Shown: piece by piece, positions 36,326 through 44,713 of the stretch
How positions within the stretch are numbered: the first letter of the stretch is position 1
How the letters are laid out: each line of letters begins with the position of its first letter
Source of the DNA: Halobacillus halophilus
GTDB lineage: Bacteria > Bacillota > Bacilli > Bacillales > Halobacillaceae
DNA: 64,000 bases
NCBI RefSeq assembly: GCF_020171985.1
Contig: NZ_JAIVAL010000010.1
Span: 1-64,000, forward strand
Direction: 5' to 3'
Translations under genes and position numbers: made by a program
The notes under the pieces: model-generated
Databases searched by the model: none
The model's input: the letters and a program-made list of their open reading frames with translations, nothing else
What the model was told of the DNA's origin: nothing

Positions 36326-36365
36326 AAAAAATCGGAAGGCGGTTTCCCGCCTTCCGATTTTTTAT
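36324..36365. terminator. Shared terminator of yhaH and the opuA operon
   Basis: AAATCGGAAGGCGG pairs with CCGCCTTCCGATTT across a 4-nt loop, with A and T runs on both sides. It ends the convergent transcripts. Confidence 0.9.
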
Positions 36366-36367
36366 TA

Positions 36368-37315
36368 TTATTCAGCTGGTTTTAAATCTTCAATGGAGTC
36401 AACTTCCATATACTTCGGAACAACTAATCCAACTCTAGCGCCTTCTAGATTTGCACCTAGGTCTTCCAGGTTATCCTTATGCTGTTCATAAAGGTCACCA
36501 TGTGTTGCTGGAAGCCAGGCAGCTACCATTCCGGTTACTTCTCCTTCTGAGACAGCTTCCCACATTGGTCCATTATCAAGTGGTGTAATGGTCACATTAA
36601 AACCTTGCTGTTTCATTACTTCCGCTACTACGTTCGTAGAAGCAATTTCTGAATCCCAGTTTACAAAAACAAGTTCAACTTCTGTGCCGTCCACTTCTTC
36701 TGTACCTTCTGTCCAAGAGTTCACAGCTTCCTGGTTATTCTCAATCCAGTTTTTCGCTGCCTCTGCAGGTTCAGCCCCTTCATTGATTTCAAGCATAACT
36801 TCTTCCATATCAGCGGCTGTCCAATTAAACTGATCTAAAATTTTGTAAGCATTTGGTTTTTCTTCTTTCAAACCTTTACGTACCATTGTTTTAATTTGCT
36901 CTTCTCCACCAAAAACTTCTTTAGGATCTTCAAGATACTTCAAATCGTATTTAGCGAATTTCCAGTGTGGTGTCCAGCCTGTTACAATAATAGGCTCTTC
37001 ATTCTCAACAGCCTGTCCTAGAGCTGTAGCCATCGCACCTGAAGAGGATGTAGATACTTCCCATCCAGCCAGGTTTTCATATTCTTCTACAGCGCTTTGA
37101 GCAGCCTTAACAACACCTGCACCTGCCTCGATACCTGTAATTTCATAGTTCATTTCTTCTCCGTAGTTTACTTCTTCTGAAGTAGATTCTCCACCTTCAT
37201 TGCTATCTCCACTTGTTCCTTCAGAACCTTCATCAGACGATCCACAGCCTGCTGCTACAAGAGTCAGTGAAAGACCAGCTGCTACACTAAGACGTTTCCA
37301 ATCAAATTTAAACAT
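36368..37315 (-). CDS. opuAC: Glycine betaine-binding lipoprotein OpuAC
   Basis: A 315-residue substrate-binding lipoprotein. The lipobox LVAAGC gives lipidated Cys24. A linker rich in Gly, Ser and Glu follows (about residues 25-50), then the OpuAC fold with GAGVVKAAQSAVEEY, the aromatic residues in IIVTGWTPHWKFAKYDLKYL and FVNWDSEIAST, and VAAWLPATHGDLYEQ. Trp residues of this kind cage the betaine headgroup. It delivers osmoprotectants to OpuAA-AB. It is the last gene of opuAA-AB-AC, after a 66-bp gap that holds a hairpin. Confidence 0.93.
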   Translation of the reverse strand: MFKFDWKRLSVAAGLSLTLVAAGCGSSDEGSEGTSGDSNEGGESTSEEVNYGEEMNYEITGIEAGAGVVKAAQSAVEEYENLAGWEVSTSSSGAMATALGQAVENEEPIIVTGWTPHWKFAKYDLKYLEDPKEVFGGEEQIKTMVRKGLKEEKPNAYKILDQFNWTAADMEEVMLEINEGAEPAEAAKNWIENNQEAVNSWTEGTEEVDGTEVELVFVNWDSEIASTNVVAEVMKQQGFNVTITPLDNGPMWEAVSEGEVTGMVAAWLPATHGDLYEQHKDNLEDLGANLEGARVGLVVPKYMEVDSIEDLKPAE

Positions 37316-37345
37316 GTCATTTGCTCCTTTTTATAATTTATTAGA

Positions 37346-37370
37346 TGAGGACTGGGCTATCCAGCCCTCA
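37346..37370 (-). other. Intercistronic hairpin between opuAB and opuAC
   Basis: On the minus strand TGAGGGCTGG pairs with CCAGTCCTCA (one G-U) across a 5-nt loop. There is no U tract. It may protect upstream mRNA or adjust the amount of binding protein relative to the membrane parts. Confidence 0.5.
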
Positions 37371-37381
37371 CTTAAAAACAA

Positions 37382-38227
37382 TTATTCACCACGCTGGGTG
37401 TTCAAATTCTGGGTAAAGCGGTCAATAATAATAGCCAGAATTACAATTCCAAGACCGGCCACAAAACCTGTACCTACGTCAGCACGCTGGAGTCCGGTAA
37501 TAACCGTTTGCCCCAGCCCTTTGGCACCGATCATGGAAGCAATAACAACCATAGACAAAGCAAGCATAACCGTCTGGTTAATTCCTGCCATAATCGTTTT
37601 CTTAGCCATTGGCAATTGAACTTTAAATAATTTCTGCGTGTTCGTTGTACCAAAGGAATCAGATGCTTCGATTAATTCGTGAGACACCTGACGAATTCCC
37701 AGGTTAGTAAAACGCACTGTAGGCGGTGTCGCGAAAATAACGGATGCAGCTACCCCTGGAACCATTCCAATACTAAAGAATGCTACAGCCGGGATTAGAT
37801 ATACGAAGGCCGGCATCGTCTGCATAAAGTCCAGAATAGGTGTCAGGATTTTCTCCACAGTCGCGCTTTTGGCCATCCATATGCCAAAAGGAACACCGAT
37901 AATGACAGAGATCAAACTGGCGAATATGACAAGTGTGAATGTATTCATTAGTTCTTCCCATAGTTCCTGGTTGGAAATGAACCACAGGCCTACAACCGAG
38001 AAGGCGGTTAAGCCCAGTTTCTTACCAGAGATAAAGAAAGCAATAACACCTACAACAATAATAAATAGCCAAATTGGAATATTCATTAACCAGTCTTCAG
38101 CAAACATTTCAATAAAATCGCCAAAGTCATTTTTTATAAAATCAAATAAAGGTTCAAATGTATCGGTAACCCACTCCGTAAAAGAGGATACCCAATCGGC
38201 TACAGGTATTTTAGGAATCAATTCCAT
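37382..38227 (-). CDS. opuAB: Glycine betaine ABC permease OpuAB
   Basis: A 281-residue permease of the OpuAB/ProW family. The N-terminal ~45 residues are amphipathic, and several hydrophobic helices follow. The EAA-loop-like segment is LIEASDSFGTTNTQKLFKVQ, LPMAKKTIMAGINQTVMLAL in the usual cytoplasmic position. The start overlaps the opuAA stop by 17 bp, with GAGGTG as ribosome site inside opuAA. It forms the channel for glycine betaine uptake. Confidence 0.93.
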   Translation of the reverse strand: MELIPKIPVADWVSSFTEWVTDTFEPLFDFIKNDFGDFIEMFAEDWLMNIPIWLFIIVVGVIAFFISGKKLGLTAFSVVGLWFISNQELWEELMNTFTLVIFASLISVIIGVPFGIWMAKSATVEKILTPILDFMQTMPAFVYLIPAVAFFSIGMVPGVAASVIFATPPTVRFTNLGIRQVSHELIEASDSFGTTNTQKLFKVQLPMAKKTIMAGINQTVMLALSMVVIASMIGAKGLGQTVITGLQRADVGTGFVAGLGIVILAIIIDRFTQNLNTQRGE

Positions 38228-39413
38228 TGAGATTCACCTCATTTCCAGCTAGTGCGGCAATTACTGCTCCTCGAACAATAATGCCTAATAATCTGTCGTT
38301 TTCTACGACGGCGACAGGGACCGGTGCATCATGAATCAGGTTGAAGATTTCCGACATGGATGTGTCTTTTTCAACTTTCAGAATGTCCGTACGCATAATC
38401 TCTTTCAGATCTTTCTGCTCATTTTTAACAGCCTCAGCCACATCATCGGCCATTACGTATCCATACAGCTTACGTTTGGCATCCGTAACGTAAATGCTTG
38501 AAAGGCCTTCCTTACGCATTCGCTCAAGTGCTGTTCTTGGCCCATGCTTCTGAACATCAACAGTTTCAGGACGTTTCATAATGTGTTCGGCCGTTAATAC
38601 TTTGGAACGATCCACGTCTGCTACGAACTTCTCTACATAATCATTCGCCGGGTTGACCAGAATTTCTTCCGGCGTACCTATCTGAACAATTTTACCATCA
38701 TTCATCAAGGCAATTCGATCTCCAATGCGGAGAGCCTCATCTAAATCGTGTGTAATGAATAGGATGGTTTTCTTCATTGTTTGCTGCAATTCCAGCAGCT
38801 CATCCTGCATCTCTTTTCTAATTAATGGATCTAAAGCTGAAAAGGCTTCGTCCATAAGCAGAACTTCAGGCTCGTTTGCTAAAGCACGGGCAAGTCCTAC
38901 ACGCTGCTGCATCCCGCCAGACAATTGCGACGGGAACTGATTAATATATCCGCCAAGTCCCACCATTTCTAACGACTCGCGAGCTTTTTTCTTTCTTTCT
39001 TCTTTATCGATGCCCTGAACCTCTAGACCAAATTCGGCATTTTCAAGGATTGTTCGGTGCGGAAACAAAGCAAAGCGCTGGAAAACCATGCTTAATTTTT
39101 GACGGCGGACTTCCCGAAGACTTTTACTATCCATTTTGGCTAAGTCCTGTCCATCAATATAAACGCTTCCCTCTGTCGGCTCAATCAGTCTATTGACCAA
39201 TCGAACGAGCGTTGATTTACCACTTCCGGATAACCCCATAATTACGAAGATTTCTCCCTCTTCAACATTAAAGGAAGCCCGATTGACCCCTACGGTATTA
39301 CCAGTTTTCTCCAGGATCTCCTCCTTGGATAAACCTTCGTCCAAATACTTGGTGGCTTTCTTAGCCTGCTTACCGAAGATTTTGGATAAGTTCTCAACTT
39401 GAATAATCGGCAC
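38211..39413 (-). CDS. opuAA: Glycine betaine ABC ATPase OpuAA
   Basis: A 400-residue ATPase with Walker A GLSGSGKST, signature QLSGGMQQRV, and Walker B LLMDEAFSALDP. Two CBS domains occupy about residues 270-395 (EHIMKRPETVDV, SSIYVTDAKRKLYGYV, TSMSEIFNLIHDAPVPVAVV). CBS domains of OpuA sense internal ionic strength. A GTG at 39413 was chosen because AGAGGTG lies 6 bases upstream; a GTG three codons earlier is part of that site. First gene of the operon, divergent from opuAR. Confidence 0.94.
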   Translation of the reverse strand: MPIIQVENLSKIFGKQAKKATKYLDEGLSKEEILEKTGNTVGVNRASFNVEEGEIFVIMGLSGSGKSTLVRLVNRLIEPTEGSVYIDGQDLAKMDSKSLREVRRQKLSMVFQRFALFPHRTILENAEFGLEVQGIDKEERKKKARESLEMVGLGGYINQFPSQLSGGMQQRVGLARALANEPEVLLMDEAFSALDPLIRKEMQDELLELQQTMKKTILFITHDLDEALRIGDRIALMNDGKIVQIGTPEEILVNPANDYVEKFVADVDRSKVLTAEHIMKRPETVDVQKHGPRTALERMRKEGLSSIYVTDAKRKLYGYVMADDVAEAVKNEQKDLKEIMRTDILKVEKDTSMSEIFNLIHDAPVPVAVVENDRLLGIIVRGAVIAALAGNEVNLNGIDS

Positions 39414-39510
39414 GTCTATCACCTCTAGTTTTTATTATTATGGTACGTCTATGTCGAAATTTTATCCGCACTCATCTTTCCACCTTATAACTGTAACCTA
39501 TTTGTAATAA

Positions 39511-39547
39511 ATAGTTCAAACTATAAATTCATTTATTTTAGTTTGAA
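39511..39547. promoter_or_regulatory. Inverted repeat in the opuA-opuAR intergenic region (candidate OpuAR operator)
   Basis: TTCAAACTA (39515-39523) and TAGTTTGAA (39539-39547) form a 9-bp inverted repeat 15 bp apart. The left arm is itself within ATAGTT-ca-AACTAT (39511-39524). Its place between the divergent opuAA and GbsR-type genes suits binding by that regulator. Binding is inferred. Confidence 0.5.
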
Positions 39548-39696
39548 ATTTACGTACAGTATAAACTTTACAGAATGATTTCAGTAATTTATTTTGAATT
39601 ACTCTAAAATACTTCATTTTACTTGCTTATAGTGAATTTTCATTTTTATCCATATAATAGTAATGTGAATGTAGCAATGAATTGAAGGAGGATCTT

Positions 39697-40203
39697 ATGG
39701 TATTAAAAGATCATCAATCACTGGAAGACATTCATACAAAAGTCATAACCGAATTCTCTAAAACCTTAGAAATGTTTGGATTAACACCCGCAGAAGCGAG
39801 ATTATTCGTTACGATCTACATTAATCCTCATCCTATGACCCTCGATGAAATGAGTCAGGCTCTTGGTAAGAGCAAAACCTCCATGAGTACAGGTGTCCGT
39901 TCCTTGATAGATCAGGGGCTGGTGAACCGTGTATGGAAAAAAGGGGTACGCAAAGATTTGTTTCAAGCGAATAAAAGCATCTATAAAATTTTCATGTCCT
40001 CCTATATTAATAAGTGGCAGACGGCCACCAACGAACAGGAAACGAATTTAAAAAAAGTAGAAAATCAGCTAAAAAATCGTTATCGCGAGTTTTCCAGTGA
40101 GAAGCAGATGGAAGAAGCTGATCTTTTATATCAAAGGCTGGAACAAATGATAGGATTTCATGAAAATATATTGAAAACATTCCATAAATTGGACCCAAAA
40201 TAG
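39697..40203 (+). CDS. opuAR: GbsR-family regulator divergent from opuA (OpuAR-like)
   Basis: A 168-residue MarR-type winged-helix protein of the GbsR subgroup. The DNA-binding helix region is TLDEMSQALGKSKTSMSTGV, and the wing KKGVRKDLFQA is shared almost word for word with the second GbsR-type protein at 45413. The C-terminal half is helical and is the dimerisation and effector part. The ATG at 39697 has AAGGAGG upstream. GbsR-type repressors of this kind (OpuAR) sit next to opuA in some bacilli and control it. The effector here is unknown. Confidence 0.82.
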   Translation: MVLKDHQSLEDIHTKVITEFSKTLEMFGLTPAEARLFVTIYINPHPMTLDEMSQALGKSKTSMSTGVRSLIDQGLVNRVWKKGVRKDLFQANKSIYKIFMSSYINKWQTATNEQETNLKKVENQLKNRYREFSSEKQMEEADLLYQRLEQMIGFHENILKTFHKLDPK

Positions 40204-40342
40204 TCTTTATTTGTTGGAAGCTACTAAACAGGACGGAAAATATTAGAATTGCTTTACAAAAATAACATTCTTGCGCATTATCACTTTCAATATGTAAACA
40301 AACCTGTCACAATAGATGTAACCTATACGTAAAGAAGGTGAG

Positions 40343-40921
40343 ATGATGAAGGAAAGAATTTCCAAGCGAGAAGCTATTTTTTATAGTCATAAAATGGCCC
40401 AGCTATCCAAGGCGCTTTGGAAAGCCATCGAAAAAGATTGGCAAGAATGGGCGAAGCCCTTTCAGCTCAACATCAATGAACACCATATTCTATGGATCGC
40501 CTATCATTTGAAAGGGGCCAGCATCTCTGAAATTTCCAAGTTTGGAGTCATGCATGTCTCTACAGCGTTTAACTTCTCAAAGAAACTTGAAAAACGCGGT
40601 CTCCTTCAATTTTCCAAGCGTGAGAATGATAAAAGGAATACGTATATAGAACTTACGGATGATGGTAACGAGCTTCTTGAGGCTACGTTAAGCGAATATA
40701 ACCCGGAAGATAATTCTGTTCTTCGCGGTTCACTTCCAATGACGGAAATGTACGGTAAATTACCGGAATTTCTAGACTTATCCGCCCTCATAAAGGAAAT
40801 TTACGGGGAAGAATATATGGAAATCCTTGAACGATCATTGGAAAACATTGAAGATGAAGCTTCCGTTCAAGAAGAGCCTGCTGATCTTGAAGACTTTAAA
40901 AACCAAACTAAATCTTCCTAA
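40343..40921 (+). CDS. scoC: Transition-state regulator ScoC (Hpr)
   Basis: A 192-residue MarR-family protein matching ScoC. Conserved stretches include [39 protein letters not shown] and the winged-helix segment [20 protein letters not shown]. In B. subtilis ScoC represses extracellular proteases, sporulation genes and oligopeptide uptake. The ATG at 40343 or the next codon could be the start; AAGGTGAG lies directly before both. It lies near yhaH and the prsA-yhaL block, as in B. subtilis. Confidence 0.93.
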   Translation: MMKERISKREAIFYSHKMAQLSKALWKAIEKDWQEWAKPFQLNINEHHILWIAYHLKGASISEISKFGVMHVSTAFNFSKKLEKRGLLQFSKRENDKRNTYIELTDDGNELLEATLSEYNPEDNSVLRGSLPMTEMYGKLPEFLDLSALIKEIYGEEYMEILERSLENIEDEASVQEEPADLEDFKNQTKSS

Positions 40922-40926
40922 TCATT

Positions 40927-40967
40927 TCCCTTCCATGAAGTCACCACTTCAGGAAGGGATTTTTTTG
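40927..40967 (+). terminator. Terminator after scoC
   Basis: TCCCTTCC-a-TGAAGT pairs with ACTTCA-GGAAGGGA around a 4-nt loop and is followed by seven T. Confidence 0.9.
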
Positions 40968-41216
40968 TCTGGGGAAATATTCAAAACATTTTTCCTGTTG
41001 CCTGACATAGACCATCTTTTTACAGGATGCGCGGAATTGCCCCTCCTCTTTAGATCTCTTCACGCTTTTAAACACCCTGTCACTATGCCATTCCTATCCT
41101 GCTGCTTAATTTTTCACAATTTTCCTACTTTAGTCTTTCATCTCTCCATAATTCTCTCCACGTTCAGCCCCACCATGGCGGTTTATAAAGCAATTATTTT
41201 TTTTACGAAAAACCTA
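40968..41216. other. Non-coding stretch before the DUF3267-like gene
   Basis: I see no gene here. A frame running out of scoC lacks a ribosome site and its composition is not protein-like. The region ends in the promoter at 41217. Confidence 0.4.
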
Positions 41217-41245
41217 TTGCTTTTTCCTTGTAAAGGTACTATTAT
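41217..41245 (+). promoter_or_regulatory. Promoter of the DUF3267-like gene
   Basis: TTGCTT (41217-41222) and TATTAT (41240-41245) are exactly 17 bp apart. The predicted leader is about 95 nt. Confidence 0.5.
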
Positions 41246-41345
41246 TCCAAATGTGCAAGTCAAACAAGAACGCATTATAAATACTAATTTTATATAAAAT
41301 TATCGTAACTTACTCACACCAATTTCTGCAGTAAAGGGGGATTCT

Positions 41346-41897
41346 ATGATGAATTGCTGGAAATCAGTGAACATCAATAAAGAATTCGGTCTCAATCGTG
41401 TTTATCTGATGTCATTTTTAACAGGACTACTGTCCTTTTTGTTACTATATCTTCCATTTTCCATGCTGCATGGCACGCATGATATGAAAGATCATGGCTT
41501 TCTGCCATTAATTGTTATTTTATTCTTTTTACCGGCTATACATCGGCTTATGCATATTTTGCCTTTAGTGCTGCTTTACAAGCGTTTTAGTGTAAAATTC
41601 AAATTCAGAAGAAGAATGCTGCCGACGTTCACTTACCAATGTAAATCTAAATTATCAAAACAGACATCCATGATGATGGCCTTAGCGCCGACTTTCTTTA
41701 TTACGATTCCAACACTCATCATGAGCTGTGTTTTCCCTAATTACTTTGCATATTTGGTAATTTTTGCAGCAGTTAATATTGGATTATCATTTCCTGACTT
41801 TCTATATTTAAACTATTTTGCAAGAGCACCTAGAAAATGCGTGATCGAAAACGCTAAAGATGGCTACGATATTTTAATCCGTCAAAGAGAAGCGTAA
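41346..41897 (+). CDS. DUF3267-like membrane protein with altered zincin motif
   Basis: A 183-residue protein with about four hydrophobic helices. The C-terminal segment FPDFLYLNYFARAPRKCVIE and the length resemble DUF3267, a family of putative membrane zinc peptidases. The expected HExxH appears as H-R-L-M-H in the second helix, so the catalytic Glu is absent and a peptidase role is doubtful. AAAGGGGG lies before two adjacent ATG codons. The gene has its own promoter and terminator. Confidence 0.6.
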   Translation: MMNCWKSVNINKEFGLNRVYLMSFLTGLLSFLLLYLPFSMLHGTHDMKDHGFLPLIVILFFLPAIHRLMHILPLVLLYKRFSVKFKFRRRMLPTFTYQCKSKLSKQTSMMMALAPTFFITIPTLIMSCVFPNYFAYLVIFAAVNIGLSFPDFLYLNYFARAPRKCVIENAKDGYDILIRQREA

Positions 41898-41908
41898 CCC
41901 TTTTAATT

Positions 41909-41947
41909 AAGCAGCTTGCACCCCTGTGTATCAGCTGCTTTTTATTT
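41909..41947 (+). terminator. Terminator after the DUF3267-like gene
   Basis: AAGCAGCT pairs with AGCTGCTT over a 16-nt loop, followed by TTTATTTTT. Confidence 0.65.
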
Positions 41948-42023
41948 TTCACGCCTTTCTTCTGTTCAATTACTGGAAATTTTGATAGAGTAGTTTCATA
42001 GGGAATAAAGGAGGTACATCGTC

Positions 42024-42206
42024 ATGGCATTCGGATTCATCTTGTATGCGCTCGTTATTTTATTCGTATTCAATTCACTCACTCATTCCTTATGCTTGAA
42101 AACAAAGATGTCGAATGAAAAGCAAACTCGCGTATTCCGGACTATCAATGTCCTCATTACAATATTACTCATATCTTCATATGTAGAAGTGCTTATAACA
42201 CTTTAA
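42024..42206 (+). CDS. Small two-helix membrane protein, unknown
   Basis: A 60-residue protein with hydrophobic helices at about residues 3-18 and 41-58, separated by a charged loop (LKTKMSNEKQTRVFR). I do not recognise a family. AAAGGAGG stands 8 bases before the ATG, and a terminator lies directly downstream, so translation is likely. It lies between the DUF3267-like gene and prsA. Confidence 0.6.
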   Translation: MAFGFILYALVILFVFNSLTHSLCLKTKMSNEKQTRVFRTINVLITILLISSYVEVLITL

Positions 42207-42210
42207 ACAG

Positions 42211-42247
42211 ACAGGCCCGGTTGCCCATACAGCCCGGCCTGTTTTTT
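42211..42247 (+). terminator. Terminator after the small membrane protein gene
   Basis: ACAGGCC-c-GG pairs with CC-c-GGCCTGT and is followed by six T. Confidence 0.8.
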
Positions 42248-42393
42248 AGATTCGGCAGGTCGTAAACAGCCTGTCACAAATTTTTAATGAAGAATATGGC
42301 AGTCGCCAGTCATTCTGTGTTATATTTACTCATGGGCTTGAAGAAAACCTCTACGTTAACCATAATAAAATGTTTTATAGGAGTGTACGTGAT

Positions 42394-43311
42394 ATGAAAA
42401 AAATAGCAATTACAGCGGCTCTTGCAGCTAGCGTATTCACTTTATCTGCCTGTTCTTCCAATGCGGATGAATCAGAAACCGTAGTAGAAACCAGTGGCGG
42501 AAACGTAACCAAAGAAGAATTTTATCAGGAACTGAAAAGCAAGAACGGTGAACAAGTACTTCAGCAGCTTGTGATGAAAGAAGTTCTTGCCGATAAATAT
42601 GAAGTATCCGACGAAGCCGTTAATAAAGAACTTGAAGCATTAAAAGAACAATACGGTGACCAGTTTGAAATGGTTCTGCAACAAAGTGGTTTTTCCGATG
42701 AAGAACAATTTAAAGAAACCATACGATTCAGCCTTCTTCAGGAAAAAGCAGCAGCTGAAGATGTAGACATTTCAGAAGAAGAAATGAAACAGTACTATGA
42801 ACGTATGAAGACGGAAGTACAAGCGAGTCATATTTTAGTCTCAGACGAAGAAACGGCTAAAGAAGTAAAACAGAAGCTTGAAGATGGTGGCTCATTTGCC
42901 GAACTTGCCAAAGAATATTCGTCTGACGGATCTGCTCAGCAAGGCGGCGAACTAGGATGGTTTGGCCCAGGCAAAATGGCTCCGGAATTTGAAGAAGCAG
43001 CTTACGGTCTTGAAAAAGGTGAAGTCAGCGATCCAGTTAAAACTCAGTTCGGCTTCCATATTATTAAAGTGACTGACAAGCGTGACGCTGAAGATGTTAA
43101 GCCATACGAGGAAGCGAAAGAGGAAATTAAACGTACCCTTGTCAGCCAAAAGGTAGATCAGGCCAAACTTCAGGAAAAAATGAATAAAATGATGCAAGAA
43201 GCTGAAATTGATGTCAAGCTTGACGAATACAAAGATCTATTTAAACAGCAGGCAGAACCTGCACAAGCTGAAAATGGCTCTTCAGAGGAGAACAGCTCTA
43301 CTGAAGAATAA
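42394..43311 (+). CDS. prsA: Foldase lipoprotein PrsA
   Basis: A 305-residue extracytoplasmic peptidyl-prolyl isomerase that helps secreted proteins and penicillin-binding proteins fold. The lipobox LSAC gives lipidated Cys20. An N-terminal helical chaperone domain precedes the parvulin (PPIC) domain at about residues 138-228 (VQASHILVSDEETAKEV, GELGWFGPGKMAPEFEEA, TQFGFHIIKVTDKR). The C-terminal tail is Glu- and Ser-rich. The ATG at 42394 begins a proper signal peptide; the upstream in-frame ATG would not. A terminator is shared with yhaL. Confidence 0.95.
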   Translation: MKKIAITAALAASVFTLSACSSNADESETVVETSGGNVTKEEFYQELKSKNGEQVLQQLVMKEVLADKYEVSDEAVNKELEALKEQYGDQFEMVLQQSGFSDEEQFKETIRFSLLQEKAAAEDVDISEEEMKQYYERMKTEVQASHILVSDEETAKEVKQKLEDGGSFAELAKEYSSDGSAQQGGELGWFGPGKMAPEFEEAAYGLEKGEVSDPVKTQFGFHIIKVTDKRDAEDVKPYEEAKEEIKRTLVSQKVDQAKLQEKMNKMMQEAEIDVKLDEYKDLFKQQAEPAQAENGSSEENSSTEE

Positions 43312-43327
43312 CATTCATTCTACAGCG

Positions 43328-43365
43328 AAAAAGTCCCTGATGTGTATAAACACCAGGGACTTTTT
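43328..43365. terminator. Shared terminator of prsA and yhaL
   Basis: AAAAAGTCCCTG pairs with CAGGGACTTTTT with an inner GTGT/ACAC stem. A and T runs on both sides allow use in both directions. Confidence 0.85.
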
Positions 43366-43377
43366 CATATTATTAAC

Positions 43378-43572
43378 TTACATCATCACTTTTCTGTGTT
43401 GATTGCGTCTCTCTTTTTCTTCTTCCATACGAGTTAAATAAACTTGTCCTTCCTGCTCAATATGCTGCTGTTCCAGATGATATTCCGCTCGCATTGCTCG
43501 CAGAGCCATATAACCGCTAACAAATATAAACACAATACAAAAGAAGACCCAAATTGGAATTCCGAACAACAT
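43378..43572 (-). CDS. yhaL: Sporulation protein YhaL
   Basis: A 64-residue protein with one N-terminal membrane helix (about residues 4-22) and a charged helical tail containing EYHLEQQHIEQEGQVYLTRM. This matches the YhaL family, whose B. subtilis gene is transcribed in the mother cell under sigma-E. GGAGG precedes the ATG. Its position between prsA and yhaM is the same as in B. subtilis. Molecular role unknown. Confidence 0.85.
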   Translation of the reverse strand: MLFGIPIWVFFCIVFIFVSGYMALRAMRAEYHLEQQHIEQEGQVYLTRMEEEKERRNQHRKVMM

Positions 43573-43692
43573 GGTTGTTTCCTCCCTATTCCATTTGTAT
43601 CTATTCTATGAGCAGCATTTAATAAATATGAACAAGCTTAGAGATCCGCTTCTATTTAGTCTATTAAACTTACAGGACAAGCCTTGCCCATT

Positions 43693-44640
43693 CTACTTAT
43701 CTTCAAACGAAGGTTTATAAAAAGCTCGCTGTTCCATTGGGTAAATCTTCTCCGTAAACTCGCCTGGAGCTGTTTTCTTCAAAGCTCTGTCCAGCATATT
43801 CATTCGTGCATCCAGCATATCGATGTGGTGTAAAAGCTCGGCTTCTCTAATTAAAGGCGGCCTTGGACTACCCCACTCGCTTTTTCCGTGATGGGAGAGA
43901 ATCATATGCTGCAGAACCGTGACTTCTTCGCCTTCAATCTGAAGGTCATTAGCGACGATACGAACCTCTTCTGCCATGAGCGAGATATGGCCAATTAACT
44001 TTCCTTCCGTGGTATAAGACGGAGCCGTGGCATTGGAGAATTCTTTTATTTTGCCGAGATCATGCAGGATAATTCCAGCGTAAAGCAAATCTTTATCAAT
44101 ATCTGGATAGAGCTTACTCATCTCCTTCGCTATGTTCAGCATACTGACTATATGATGGGCGAGTCCCGATACATATTCATGATGATTTCTCACAGCTGCC
44201 GGATAACTGAGCAAATCTTCCTGATACTGTTTTACAAACTGGCGTGTGATGCGTTGAAAATTAGCATTTTGCATTTCAAAGATGGCCTCTGTAATCCTCT
44301 CCATCAACACTTCCTTATCCACCGGAGCTTTTTCAATAAAATCGTTATGAAAGACACCATCTGTGGGCTGGGAAGGCCGAATACTGTGGATTTTCAGTTG
44401 AGGCTTATTGCGAAACTGGCCTACTTCCCCAGTCACCTTCACTAGTTCTCCCTGTTGGAATACCCTCTCATCTTCCGAGCTTGCTTCCCAGAGTTTAGCA
44501 TCAATTTCGCCGGTCTGATCTTTAAGCAGGAGGGTTAAGAATGGCTTGCCATTGCTTGCTACTCCTTTTACTGCCGTTTTTATTAATAGAAAGTAGTCAA
44601 ATGAATCTCCGATTTGGTAGTGTGCTATTCCCTTTTTCAA
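43693..44640 (-). CDS. yhaM: 3'-5' exoribonuclease YhaM
   Basis: A 315-residue nuclease. An N-terminal OB-fold (about residues 15-95; FLTLLLKDQTGEIDAKLWEA) is followed by an HD domain (HHEYVSGLAHHIVSM, GIILHDLGKIKE, HMILSHHG) that binds the catalytic metals. YhaM degrades single-stranded RNA and takes part in RNA turnover and replication-linked functions. A TTG start at 44640 was preferred over a GTG three codons earlier because it better matches the AAAGGA spacing and the usual 314-residue length. Here it is separated from yhaN by a repeat element and gbsR. Confidence 0.92.
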   Translation of the reverse strand: MKKGIAHYQIGDSFDYFLLIKTAVKGVASNGKPFLTLLLKDQTGEIDAKLWEASSEDERVFQQGELVKVTGEVGQFRNKPQLKIHSIRPSQPTDGVFHNDFIEKAPVDKEVLMERITEAIFEMQNANFQRITRQFVKQYQEDLLSYPAAVRNHHEYVSGLAHHIVSMLNIAKEMSKLYPDIDKDLLYAGIILHDLGKIKEFSNATAPSYTTEGKLIGHISLMAEEVRIVANDLQIEGEEVTVLQHMILSHHGKSEWGSPRPPLIREAELLHHIDMLDARMNMLDRALKKTAPGEFTEKIYPMEQRAFYKPSFEDK

Positions 44641-44713
44641 TCCTCCCACTTCCTTTCTTTGTTATTTTACAAGTTATTATCATCGATATTTCTTCAATAG
44701 ATTGTTTCACTAA

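Noticed and set aside
40827-41297. 156-codon frame running out of scoC
   Set aside because: It overlaps the scoC end in another frame, passes through the scoC terminator, and has no ribosome site.
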